This document shows, piece by piece, positions 51,301 through 58,213 of a stretch of 64,000 nt of DNA (position 1 is the stretch's first letter; every line of letters starts with the position of its first letter). A model generated the notes under the pieces. It worked only from the letters and a program-made list of their open reading frames with translations. It had not been told where the DNA came from and made no database searches. Origin of the DNA: Herbiconiux sp. Its GTDB lineage: Bacteria > Actinomycetota > Actinomycetes > Actinomycetales > Microbacteriaceae. Both the position numbers and the translations under genes were made by a program. Location: positions 1 to 64,000 of the forward strand of contig NZ_SCVE01000012.1 in assembly GCF_004297105.1 (NCBI RefSeq), written 5' to 3'.

Positions 51301-51940
51301 GCAGGTCGTCCGGAGCCGAGAGTTCGGCGGCCATGTCGGCAAGCAGCCCGAATACAGAGGCTGGCGCCCCTTCTAGATATTTCGGCGGGTACGCGGCCAG
51401 GCGACGCAGGTGCTCGGTGCGATCGGGTGCCGTCGCAAGATCCGCGATCAGGCGGGTCACCATCGGCCACTCAATTCGGAGATCGCGCAGCACCTCCGAG
51501 CGAAGCGGCGGCATCGCGTTGAGGCGGGCTTCCCACGCGCTTTCGTCGGCGGCAGCGAAGGTGGACATGGCCTCGTCGTGTCGCGCGTCCGCCCGATCCT
51601 CGCGAAACTCGGCAGATTGGGTGCTGCCCTCGAGCCCCGCACGGAACGCTTTGGTCAGTGTCTGACGCAGCAGCGCGATGCTCTGGGGGGTGGACGGCAC
51701 GATGACCGCGCTGAGCGCAAGGTCGAGCTCGTCGTCGGCGCGCGGCTGCTTGACTAGTCGGTCCCGGAATCCGGCTGCGTACATCACCTCGCGCAACTGC
51801 TTGCTGTTCACAGTGCAGCCAGCCCTGCGGAGCTTGCGCCGGACGGCGATTCCGACGCGGACCTCGATGAAGAAACGCTTAAGCCACCGCAGAATCGGAC
51901 CGCCGGTGAGTTTCAGGGCTGAGAACAAAATGTCGCTCAT
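48380..51940 (-). CDS. Very large TPR-repeat protein with PIN-like C-terminal segment
   Basis: 1186 residues from the ATG at 51940 (MSDILFSALKLTGGPILRWLKRFF), which has AAGGGGAG upstream. A GTG at 52033 and open, ATG-less coding-like sequence to about 52130 also exist. Much of the protein is helical-pair repeats of TPR type (for example 'HPDVVAEAALFHAEFGDIDVAKRLL', 'AGAYRLLVEAYSANGDWQGALTAAGRLL'). An acidic linker 'RSDLDDSEDEPDEETPDPDRD' follows. Near residues 954-999, 'DLSLWVDDFALKELVRQQGGHAFGTPELMV' looks like the late part of a PIN nuclease (D-D-x-x-L-x-x-x-A/G-x-x-x-x-x-G-T). It is convergent with the GHKL/PRTase pair. The architecture suggests a sensor scaffold coupled to an RNase. Function is inferred. 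Confidence 0.8.
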   Translation of the reverse strand: MSDILFSALKLTGGPILRWLKRFFIEVRVGIAVRRKLRRAGCTVNSKQLREVMYAAGFRDRLVKQPRADDELDLALSAVIVPSTPQSIALLRQTLTKAFRAGLEGSTQSAEFREDRADARHDEAMSTFAAADESAWEARLNAMPPLRSEVLRDLRIEWPMVTRLIADLATAPDRTEHLRRLAAYPPKYLEGAPASVFGLLADMAAELSAPDDLRTSVRLIEVGLERGLQPAGYWMLRLSGAQGITDLAEADQFLRDVRDYPLVKGALRDGGIEGAIENLEQWNAPSKLEDLQRRVMLADLYLGSKRIDDGVTLSRETADLYDSTSAAMAAVRALIARQMIQPSAVHAADLSTALQMVMEARAKRRRWGLESGTALALEIRVRRALTDQQGVLDLVNGTGELPATSEEFQHPDVVAEAALFHAEFGDIDVAKRLLSTAPAAKREHISAVIAESEGRHDDAITHWHAAVEQTEDWGEKADLSLQLAFQGVRAEFVHQLGSENAETAQELSMIAALYGHEPGALEAFRGFANANYRGTLFLYMYYKKVGDDDTAAAVARDGAARWGDPDLWVASAKSRIPGGQIPEAIADLQSALSSATEAWGGRAGAYRLLVEAYSANGDWQGALTAAGRLLADRPGSTGAAWAVVICQVKTHDLPGALRTWREQGTPEPHTHNEVAAWIELVTEYGPEVGTAQDALRISARFPTEEDVQGALLGAFFFGPRSDLDDSEDEPDEETPDPDRDAFREMLQNYVDQFPEGGIRQVAIDMENPLQSMQDFIGDRPRNVGLEEQISTGGAPLGLAGLMYGKGYLETLLARDYGPVFSASRDTEAERTAIEHAHAVGAVLDLSALVTIARLPEQIRPQLIGHFANARVLREQHADAVNGARLKRRESGMTYRPGINGELGTVEQIDEEAVAAQSTLADQVEASFEQFATDSHPAITAFDPLAERDFNQTFLLGADHAVGADLSLWVDDFALKELVRQQGGHAFGTPELMVRLRTEGFIDEALVDLAEAHLIAAGYVGIRFRRPVWDLAAGLAGSPFGLANAIRNAGADDVPDRAHFAIEMINTHVGDPSELAMFVHAMAQWLINIAADEPTAARNLQVLTVDIMHRPWISSSTLPYCLNAFRATTGKADAVPMLLRGIFRYYEILAARTSHEEAALVVFDLVSRLDPPDAHRVRAAILSGEFE

Positions 51941-52233
51941 GACGACGCTCCCCTTCGTCGGGTACGTGTCGATGATAACGTCGGCCTCCAACGTCAGTCC
52001 GATCTGGATCTGGGTACGACCAATCCCGGCCACCGCCCGGGTCAGGTCAGCAATGGTGTCGCTCAGTCCGACCTGGGAGCCTGCGTCGCACTTCGATCGC
52101 GAGAGGTGCCGTTGCAGCGCTGGCCGGTGTCGTCAGACTGCATCAGGCCCGTCGACGACGTGCCATTGCGTGCCCTCCCAGAGCCGCCCGTGTTCGGTTC
52201 GTTCGTGAACTCATCAACTGCTGAGGCATCGAT

Positions 52234-52637
52234 TTAGGGGTCGTTGATGGCCGGGTCGCCCAGCACGAGGTTGGGGACTGGGACCCGTCGACGCTCGCGA
52301 TCGCGGGCAATGACGCTACTGCCGCATCGGGGACGAGGTAGGCCTCGACCGCAGCGGTGGTGGTCCCGTTGGATACCGACAGGCCCTGCGTTTGGAACTT
52401 GTCCAGGTTGGTGCAGCGGATCGAGGAGACCTTCGGCTCGTCGACTAGGGAGATGATCGTGCAGAGCTCGTACCGGGCGTCGGTTCCGACCCACACGCAA
52501 CCCGGGGAGCTCGTGCCGAGTAGGTGGGTGGAGGCGACGTCGATGGTCGCGTTGATGGCAGCCTGCGCGAGAACTGCCGGCAGGGTGTCCGCAGCCCAGA
52601 ACTGACCCGTAGGCAGAACCACTCGAGCACCGCCCAA
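52234..52637 (-). pseudogene. Truncated, frameshifted hypothetical gene
   Basis: A minus-strand frame from about 52637 reads like a real protein interior: 'LPAVLAQAAINATIDVASTHLLG', 'GCVWVGTDARYELCTIISLVDEP', 'IRCTNLDKFQTQGLSVSNG', 'VEAYLVPDAA'. After about 52300 this frame decays, while the next frame supplies a natural ending 'VPNLVLGDPAINDP' and stop at 52234. So the gene has lost its 5' part and suffered a frameshift. It is like small secreted or membrane-attached hypothetical proteins of Microbacteriaceae. The remaining 52041-52233 and 52638-52693 hold no gene that I can support. Confidence 0.5.
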
Positions 52638-52693
52638 TCACGCGTGGGTAGGACTAAGAGGTAAGGGCCCAGTTTTAGCGCGAGAATAGAGAA

Positions 52694-54808
52694 ATGACCC
52701 CTGAAAATGGCCCGCGCCCCGTGGATCTGGGTCGCTTTCACCTGGTCGCGTCGTACTCGGACCAGATCCGGGAGGACGCGGAGCGCGGGAAGTCCAGGAT
52801 CTTCGGCCTGACGGGCCCGTGGGGCTCCGGAAAGTCTTGGCTGCTCGAGCGGATGATGGAGCACTTGAAGTCATCCACCTCGGACTCTGGGGACATCGTC
52901 GTTGAGTTCAACCCGTGGATTTTTCCAGACGAGACCGCGCTGTATCGGGGCTTCACGCTGATGCTTCTGGGTCGCGACGCCCTCCGGAGGAAGTGGCGTC
53001 ATTGGTTCGCAGTCGGTATCGGCCTGATCAAGGCAGACGCGTCCTTTTGGTTCTTCGGCGCTGGGCTTGCACCTTTCACCGACAAGCTCGCGAACAGTCT
53101 TTCCCCTATCGGGTCTCCGAAGGCGATGCGCGAGGCAATCGCGAACGCGATGAACTTGCGCGGGCGCAGGGTGTTCGTTGTTATGGACGATCTTGACCGG
53201 CTCTCTCCGGGTGAACTGCTCACTGTCTTTCGCTTGGTGCGCCTCCTCGGCGACATACCGAACTTGCACTACATACTCGCCTACGACCAGGACACAGTGC
53301 TTCGGCTTCTGGACCAGACAGATGTCTCGGCGGGCGATCCATCACGGTCTGAGCAGTACCTCGAGAAGATCGTCGAAACCCGCATCCCGGTCCCGACTCT
53401 GACAACTGAACAGATCGAGGCGCTGGCTATCGCTCCTGTTCTCGAGTGGGCCAGAAGCGTCGATCCTGATCTGTCCGAAGGTGATGAGGCGATGATCAAC
53501 CTGCGGTTGGCGTCGATCGTGTTTCGGTGCGTGGCGACACCTCGGGCTGCGCAACGCTACCTGAGTACGGTTCGATCACTTCGCCCGCAAATGGTGGCCG
53601 AGGTCCGGCTCGAACACTGGGTACTGGCATGCCTGCTCCGCACGTTCTTTCCTCGAGTGTGGGAACTTGCCGTTTCGGAGCGAGACCTTCTCACTGGAGT
53701 CACTCACGGCCACATCTCCAACAGGGACGAGGTCGTTCAGGACCGCGCGTCACGGCTCCGAGACAGATTCGCCGCCCTCCTCGGTGATGTTCCGATAGCC
53801 GTGGACATACTGATACTCCTGGAGCTTTTGTTCCCCGCCTACGACAGGCTTGTCACCGGTGGCAACAAGGTCAGTGCCGACTTCGATCCCAATTCCTCTG
53901 TCGACGCCCGCGGTATCGGACACCCCGCGTTCTTCCACCGCTACGTGTGGCCCGACATCCCACCTGGCCACGTCCCCGAGGGCGAGGTTCGCGCTTACCT
54001 CCGAGCCCTCCCTGCACCCGACGCCAGCACAGGTATCCGTCGACTCTTCACCTCTTCCCCGCTGGCAGTCATCGAGGCGATCGAGCGGAACTTCAACTTC
54101 ACAAGGTCACAACCTGTGGAACGCGTCCACATCGTCGAGCTATGCGAACAGCTATACGGCCCTGCAGGCGAAGTTTCGCCCATGGCACCACACAGTGCTC
54201 GCGCCCTGCTCACGCGACTGACCGCCCGAACCATCCCCTGGATGAGCCCGGAAGAACTCGGTCAGTTCTGGAACCCGACGAACGGCCCAGATATCGCCGC
54301 GATGAATGTCTTCCGCGACGCTCTGACAGATCCTGGACTCCTACGGGACATACCCGACAAGCCGCTGAAGGGATGGGTCGCCTCGGCGCGCCAAGCGCTC
54401 AGAGACCGTCTCGCAGAGCGGTTGAAGTCTGCTCCTTCACCGTCGTTGGACGCACCCGAAAGCCGACGCGATTTCGTCAATCTCCTTAGGCTTGACGCAG
54501 CCGCCCTCCGCAACATCACCGCAGCCCAACACACTGCCGGCAGCTGGAGCGCTCTCGATATCGCGGGCATTTACGTCCAAACTCGCGCAGGGAATCCCTC
54601 CACGGTCTACGGGATCTCCATCGACCAACTCGAGCGTGATCTCGGCCCGGACCTCCTGCAATCCCTTATTGATGACGCGCTTTCCGTCGATGTCCCGGAC
54701 GAGGGCGCAGATGCCCTCAGTTCCAGGGATGGCATTCCACAGGCCACCGAGAACATCAACCGCATCGTCCGAGCACAGTTCCAATCCCACGTCGCCGAAT
54801 CCACCTGA
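52694..54808 (+). CDS. KAP-family P-loop NTPase
   Basis: 704 residues. Walker A 'GLTGPWGSGKSWLLERM' (about 41-48) is followed by the KAP hallmark 'VVEFNPWIFPDETALYRGF' (Asn-Pro-Trp, about 72-76), then Walker B 'RVFVVMDDLDRLSPGELL' (about 159-176) and sensor region 'LHYILAYDQDTVLRLL'. The pair of membrane helices found in many KAP proteins is at most weakly present (FGAGLAPFT), so it may be soluble or peripherally attached. The C-terminal half is unrecognised. KAP NTPases occur in several anti-phage systems as the energy-using component. No obvious partner is coupled to it, and the ribosome site is weak. Confidence 0.9.
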   Translation: MTPENGPRPVDLGRFHLVASYSDQIREDAERGKSRIFGLTGPWGSGKSWLLERMMEHLKSSTSDSGDIVVEFNPWIFPDETALYRGFTLMLLGRDALRRKWRHWFAVGIGLIKADASFWFFGAGLAPFTDKLANSLSPIGSPKAMREAIANAMNLRGRRVFVVMDDLDRLSPGELLTVFRLVRLLGDIPNLHYILAYDQDTVLRLLDQTDVSAGDPSRSEQYLEKIVETRIPVPTLTTEQIEALAIAPVLEWARSVDPDLSEGDEAMINLRLASIVFRCVATPRAAQRYLSTVRSLRPQMVAEVRLEHWVLACLLRTFFPRVWELAVSERDLLTGVTHGHISNRDEVVQDRASRLRDRFAALLGDVPIAVDILILLELLFPAYDRLVTGGNKVSADFDPNSSVDARGIGHPAFFHRYVWPDIPPGHVPEGEVRAYLRALPAPDASTGIRRLFTSSPLAVIEAIERNFNFTRSQPVERVHIVELCEQLYGPAGEVSPMAPHSARALLTRLTARTIPWMSPEELGQFWNPTNGPDIAAMNVFRDALTDPGLLRDIPDKPLKGWVASARQALRDRLAERLKSAPSPSLDAPESRRDFVNLLRLDAAALRNITAAQHTAGSWSALDIAGIYVQTRAGNPSTVYGISIDQLERDLGPDLLQSLIDDALSVDVPDEGADALSSRDGIPQATENINRIVRAQFQSHVAEST

Positions 54809-54877
54809 CCTCAGCAGCTACGGGATTACGCGCCCGGAGTCGTCAGCGTCAGCGGAATGCTGGGGGTTCTTGGGGGA

Positions 54878-55183
54878 TCAATCGCCTTGCCCGTGGTGGT
54901 CAGGTACAGGTAGAAATACAGCGAGGTCAGCCGGCGGCACCGGTCGCAGTTCCTGTAGCTGCTGGAGAAATGACGCCCATCCCGCATCCGCTCTCCCGAC
55001 GTCACTGTAATCGCCCAGCAACGCATCGAACGGCGGGGTAACGACGAGCTTCACCTCGACTCGCAGGGAATATTGGATGCCGTCGCGGGTGATCTTCGGG
55101 ACCATGGACACGATGTGTTCGGGTTGATCCACATCCGTGCCGCGCGGGCCGGTCTTGCCGGGGAGCGCAACGAAGTGGCGCAT
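54878..55183 (-). CDS. Small hypothetical protein in the island
   Basis: About 101 residues from the ATG at 55183 (MRHFVALPGKTGPRGTDVDQ); the frame opens at 55219. The sequence 'HIVSMVPKITRDGIQYSLRVEVKLVV' has strand-like alternation and 'GWASFLQQLQEL' a helix, so it is more protein-like than a typical shadow frame. There is no recognised family. It is convergent with the KAP gene and divergent from the FRG gene. The rest of the 54809-55403 gap holds an 11-bp inverted repeat (CTGCCCTGCCG at 55229, its complement ending at 55345) upstream of the FRG gene. Confidence 0.4.
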   Translation of the reverse strand: MRHFVALPGKTGPRGTDVDQPEHIVSMVPKITRDGIQYSLRVEVKLVVTPPFDALLGDYSDVGRADAGWASFLQQLQELRPVPPADLAVFLPVPDHHGQGD

Positions 55184-55403
55184 ACGCCCACTGTGGCGGC
55201 GCTTACCGCCCTCCCGCAAGCGTCACTCCTGCCCTGCCGGCGAAGACGTAGCCGGCTAGACAACACTCGCTACCGCCGAACCAACCGCCCGACCCTAACC
55301 ACTGCCTGTCAACCCCAAAGCCTTCAGAGGCTCTCGGCAGGGCAGATCAAGAGGTGTCTCGCATCCATCGGGATGTGAGGCGAATTTTCGCAAGGAGGCT
55401 CAA

Positions 55404-56873
55404 GTGCCCGCATCCCCTAGTATCGCGACTATGGTCTCCAATGCTGAAGAGCCGGACCAGGAGTCAGATGACGCTTCTGCCGAGCAGTCATCCGCGGAGC
55501 CCAGCTCCGATAGTAGCCTCTCGGCGAGCGTCGGCGCCGGGGCTCGTGCTGTTGCTGGGTTGTCGGCGAGTGGCTTGGGGCAGAGCGCACTGAGTCAAGT
55601 GCGTGCTGATGTCGCTTCTGGTGCCGTGGTCTCCGGCGCACTCGCGAAGGCTCAGGCCGATATCGCGTCCGGGGCGCTCACCGCCGGCGCTATCGCTCAG
55701 GCAGAGGCAGCCCTGGCCTCTGGGGCAGCCCTGCAGGGTGCCTTGTCTCGAGCCCAAGCTGCAATTTTTGAGAGCGGCGTGATGCAAGCGTCGATCGCAA
55801 AGCTAGAAGCTGCAATAGCTGCTGGGCAATTCAGAACGCGCTCGTCCGCAGAAGAGACGCCGTCGTCGTATTCGGACGAGATGAAGTCGGCGGCCAGCTA
55901 TTTTTCTCACACAGAAAAGCGAATCGGCTCCCTCCAGGAGTTACACGCGTCAGTCGCTCAACTGACGTCAAAGAATCCCAGTTTGAGATTCGTTTGGAGA
56001 GGGGTCCGGGATGCTAGCTGGGGATTACATAGCGGGCTCTTTTTAGAGCTCATGAAGCTCAATGAGGTAGTTCCTCCGAAGGACCAGCCATCAGGCCCTC
56101 AGCCTTATCCCAATGAACACCAGATGATCGAGACAGAAGCCAGCATGCTTGAGATCGCGCGCACTGACTGGCGCATGGATGACGGCTCACCCCTCGAGCT
56201 GCTTGCACGCATGCAGCATTACGGTGCGCCAACTCGACTGATAGACGTAACCAAGAACCCGTACATCGGCGCTTGGTTCGCAACAGAGGCAAGCGAAGAC
56301 ACCGACCACATTGACGGGCGATTGTTTGCAATCGCTACAGCATCCCCGATCGCTGGAGCGACGACGCCAAAGCAGGCTGATACGCCCACTCGTAATCTAA
56401 CTATCAACGGCCAACCATTCTGGTTCGGGCTTTCAACACCAGAAGCGCGAGAAGATTACCAGTGGGGAACGGGATCTCGGCGCCGCATCTGGGTACCTCC
56501 AGCCTACGACCCTCGCATTGTTGCCCAAAATGCCGCGTTCATTCTCGATGGCGTCCCACTAACTTCGAGGAGGGTCGCTCCCTACTTCAAGATCAATACC
56601 GAAAGTAACTACTGGAAGCGCTCAGATCTACTCGCGGCGAGCTCCATCTACGCCAAGATGTACAACCCAGAGCGGAGAGCGCAAGCGAATAAGATCCAGC
56701 TGGTTCCAACTTTCAGCTGGCGAGTCTCTCCTGAGGCGAAGGACGAAATTAGGTCCGCGCTCGAGGCAGTCTTCGGATACACAAGAGCAACTATCTATCC
56801 GGACATCGGAGCCCTCAGTAGTCACCTGAGGTCCGAATTCGCATCATTCGCGACGCCGCTCGAAGCAGGCTAA
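55404..56873 (+). CDS. FRG-domain protein with alanine/glycine repeat stalk
   Basis: 489 residues from a GTG at 55404 with AAGGAGG nicely placed. Residues 1-60 are Ser/Glu-rich. Residues 61-142 form 17-18-residue repeats of the form A-x-A-D/A-I/L-A-S-G-A-x-x-x-G-A (VRADVASGAVVSGALAKA, QADIASGALTAGAIAQA, EAALASGAALQGALSRA). The FRG domain follows: 'LRFVWRGVRDASWGLHSGLF' (about 194-213) and 'LARMQHYGAPTRLIDVTKNP' (about 267-286) with 'YIGAWFA'. FRG domains are frequent in phage-defence and toxin settings, but their activity is unproven. The gene is visibly less GC-rich than its neighbours, a sign of transfer. It is monocistronic. Confidence 0.9.
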   Translation: MPASPSIATMVSNAEEPDQESDDASAEQSSAEPSSDSSLSASVGAGARAVAGLSASGLGQSALSQVRADVASGAVVSGALAKAQADIASGALTAGAIAQAEAALASGAALQGALSRAQAAIFESGVMQASIAKLEAAIAAGQFRTRSSAEETPSSYSDEMKSAASYFSHTEKRIGSLQELHASVAQLTSKNPSLRFVWRGVRDASWGLHSGLFLELMKLNEVVPPKDQPSGPQPYPNEHQMIETEASMLEIARTDWRMDDGSPLELLARMQHYGAPTRLIDVTKNPYIGAWFATEASEDTDHIDGRLFAIATASPIAGATTPKQADTPTRNLTINGQPFWFGLSTPEAREDYQWGTGSRRRIWVPPAYDPRIVAQNAAFILDGVPLTSRRVAPYFKINTESNYWKRSDLLAASSIYAKMYNPERRAQANKIQLVPTFSWRVSPEAKDEIRSALEAVFGYTRATIYPDIGALSSHLRSEFASFATPLEAG

Positions 56874-56999
56874 AAGACTCCAACCCTTCGGGAGTATCAA
56901 CGCTTAGTCCTGCAGCCCTCCACGGGCCAGAATCTCTATCGGACGCGTGAAGGGAGACGTCCGGAGCGGGTGCGTCGCTCATTGACGCTCACCCCGTCG

Positions 57000-57119
57000 T
57001 TACGTGCGCGAGATCATCTGCGTCAGCGCCACACCGGGCTTCTCGGGGTTCGTGCTCGACGATCGCGGATCGCCCAGCACGAAGACCCCACTTGGGCGGG
57101 AGGCTAATGGGGGTGCCAT
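57000..57119 (-). pseudogene. 39-residue gene remnant at the island's right end
   Basis: A minus-strand frame of 39 codons, 'MAPPLASRPSGVFVLGDPRS' then 'SSTNPEKPGVALTQMISRT' and stop. The segment V-F-V-L-G-D-P resembles the N-L-V-L-G-D-P at the end of the frameshifted gene at 52234, suggesting that both are tails of related genes. The rest of 56874-57283 holds no gene; no integrase fragment could be recognised in it. Confidence 0.3.
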
Positions 57120-57212
57120 CAACGGGAGCCCCGGCTCGATCACGCAATCACGCACCGATGTGGACAAACCCGATCAACCCGGTTTTCTGCCAACGCAGCG
57201 CGATAACGCTCC

Positions 57213-57233
57213 GAATGCAGTCAAGATGTAGTC
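57213..57233. repeat. Paired arm-like repeats, right end of island
   Basis: GAATGCAGTC (57213-57222) and AGATGTAGTC (57224-57233), 11 bp apart and abutting the right attachment core. They match the GAATGTAGTC pair at the left end with one and two changes. The shared motif and identical spacing at both ends support a common recombinase-binding function. Confidence 0.7.
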
Positions 57234-57234
57234 A

Positions 57235-57304
57235 AACGCAGATCAGGGGCACTTCGGAAAGTGCCCCTGATGAGGTGTTCTGATGGCGGTACCGGTGGGA
57301 TTTG
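57235..57304. repeat. Right attachment repeat (att core)
   Basis: The right copy of the 70-bp direct repeat. It starts AACGCAG, contains the tRNA-Ser terminator and ends inside the intact tRNA gene. The match to the left copy is 69 of 70. Confidence 0.9.
57242..57271 (-). terminator. Terminator of tRNA-Ser (within att core)
   Basis: Hairpin with a 13-bp stem starting ATCAGGGGCACTT and a CGGA loop, 12 bp beyond the CCA end of the tRNA on the minus strand. The same hairpin is duplicated at 44001-44030. Confidence 0.8.
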
Positions 57305-57373
57305 AACCCACGGTGGAGTCTCCCCCACACAACTTTTCGAGAGTTGCACCTTCGGCCGCTCGGACACGGTACC
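57284..57373 (-). tRNA. tRNA-Ser (anticodon CGA)
   Basis: 90 nt including an encoded CCA. Acceptor stem GGTACCG / CGGTACC with G discriminator, D-arm GTCCGAGCGGCCGAAGG, anticodon stem-loop CAACT-CTCGAAA-AGTTG (anticodon CGA, reading UCG), a long variable arm (TGTGGGGGAGACTCCACC) typical of tRNA-Ser, and T-arm GTGGGTTCAAATCCCAC. It is intact, its 3' end being restored by the inserted island. Transcription is leftward into the terminator in the att core. Confidence 0.96.
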
Positions 57374-57433
57374 GGGGACGAGTGTACGCGAGCCGCCGCC
57401 GTCTCGCCAATCCGGCGCGGCTAGGCTGAGCGC

Positions 57434-58213
57434 ATGGGAGTCACGATCTCTGTCGTCATCCCCGCGCGGGATGACGCCGAGTTCCTTCGACGCGCCCTGA
57501 ACGCACTCACCGCGCAGAGCCGGATGGCCGACGAGGTGGTCGTGGTCGACAACGGCTCGAGCGACCACACCGCCGCGGTGGCGCGCGAATACGGGGCCGT
57601 GGTCGTGAGCGAGCCGGTGCAGGGGATCCTCAGGGCCGCCGCCGCCGGGTTCGACCGGGCCACCGGGCAGGTGCTGGCGCGCATGGATGCCGATTCGGTG
57701 CCGCACCCCGATTGGCTCGAGCGGATCGACAGCGTGTTCACCGCACCGGATGCCCCCACCGGGCTCACCGGGCCGGGCAGGTTCTACGGCATCAGCAGGG
57801 CCGGCGCCTGGGCCGGCGAGACGTTCTATCTCGGCGGCTACGTCACCTGGATGAGCCTCTTCCTCGGGCACGCCCCCCTGTTCGGCTCGAACATGGCGAT
57901 CACCAAGGAGGCCTGGCTGCGCATCCGCGACGACGTGCACCGCACCGACCGCCGCGTGCACGACGACCTCGACATCTCCTACCACCTCCTGCCCGACATG
58001 ACGGTGGAGTACGACCCCACCCTCGTCATGCCCATCTCCGGACGCCCCTTCCACAGCTACGAGGGGCTGCTCCGGCGCCTCGGCTGGGCGTTCCGCACGA
58101 TCGGTGTCAACATCCCCGGTCACTGGCCGTGGCAGCGCTGGGCCCGACGGCAGGCTGCGCGCCGGCGGGCCGCCGACGAGGCGTCCGGCGCGCAAGAGCG
58201 CGAAGCCTTCTAG
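57434..58213 (+). CDS. Family 2 glycosyltransferase
   Basis: 259 residues. GT-A fold: 'TISVVIPARDDAEFLRRAL', 'DEVVVVDNGSSDHTAAVAREYGA', 'VLARMDADSVPHPDWLERI' (D-x-D nucleotide-sugar/metal motif) and 'FGSNMAITKEAWLRI', then 'RVHDDLDISYHL' (acidic catalytic region). It lacks membrane segments except for a hydrophobic 'YLGGYVTWMSLFLGHAPLFG'. It would transfer a sugar to a lipid or polysaccharide acceptor. It is divergent from the tRNA and convergent with the hydrolase gene, overlapping its stop by 4 bp. Confidence 0.92.
   Translation: MGVTISVVIPARDDAEFLRRALNALTAQSRMADEVVVVDNGSSDHTAAVAREYGAVVVSEPVQGILRAAAAGFDRATGQVLARMDADSVPHPDWLERIDSVFTAPDAPTGLTGPGRFYGISRAGAWAGETFYLGGYVTWMSLFLGHAPLFGSNMAITKEAWLRIRDDVHRTDRRVHDDLDISYHLLPDMTVEYDPTLVMPISGRPFHSYEGLLRRLGWAFRTIGVNIPGHWPWQRWARRQAARRRAADEASGAQEREAF

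Larger units (their letters stand above)
43994..57304. mobile_element. Integrated genomic island in tRNA-Ser(CGA), no integrase found
   Basis: A 13.3-kb segment bounded by 70-bp direct repeats (43994-44063 and 57235-57304, one mismatch). The repeat contains the last 20 or so bases of the tRNA-Ser gene, its CCA and the tRNA terminator. The complete tRNA lies at the right end and only its 3' fragment at the left, as expected for site-specific insertion at a tRNA 3' end. Paired 10-bp arm-like repeats lie just inside both ends. Cargo: GHKL ATPase, PRTase-like, TPR-PIN, KAP NTPase and FRG proteins plus decayed genes. No integrase, excisionase or transposase is recognisable, so it is probably immobilised or mobilised in trans. 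Confidence 0.88.

Noticed and set aside
57004..57231. A 75-codon plus-strand frame at the right end of the island, considered as an integrase remnant
   Set aside because: No tyrosine-recombinase residues (R...H-x-x-R...Y) or serine-recombinase motifs are present.
43994..57304. Prophage interpretation of the island
   Set aside because: No capsid, terminase, tail, lysis or phage-replication gene can be recognised in the 13 kb.
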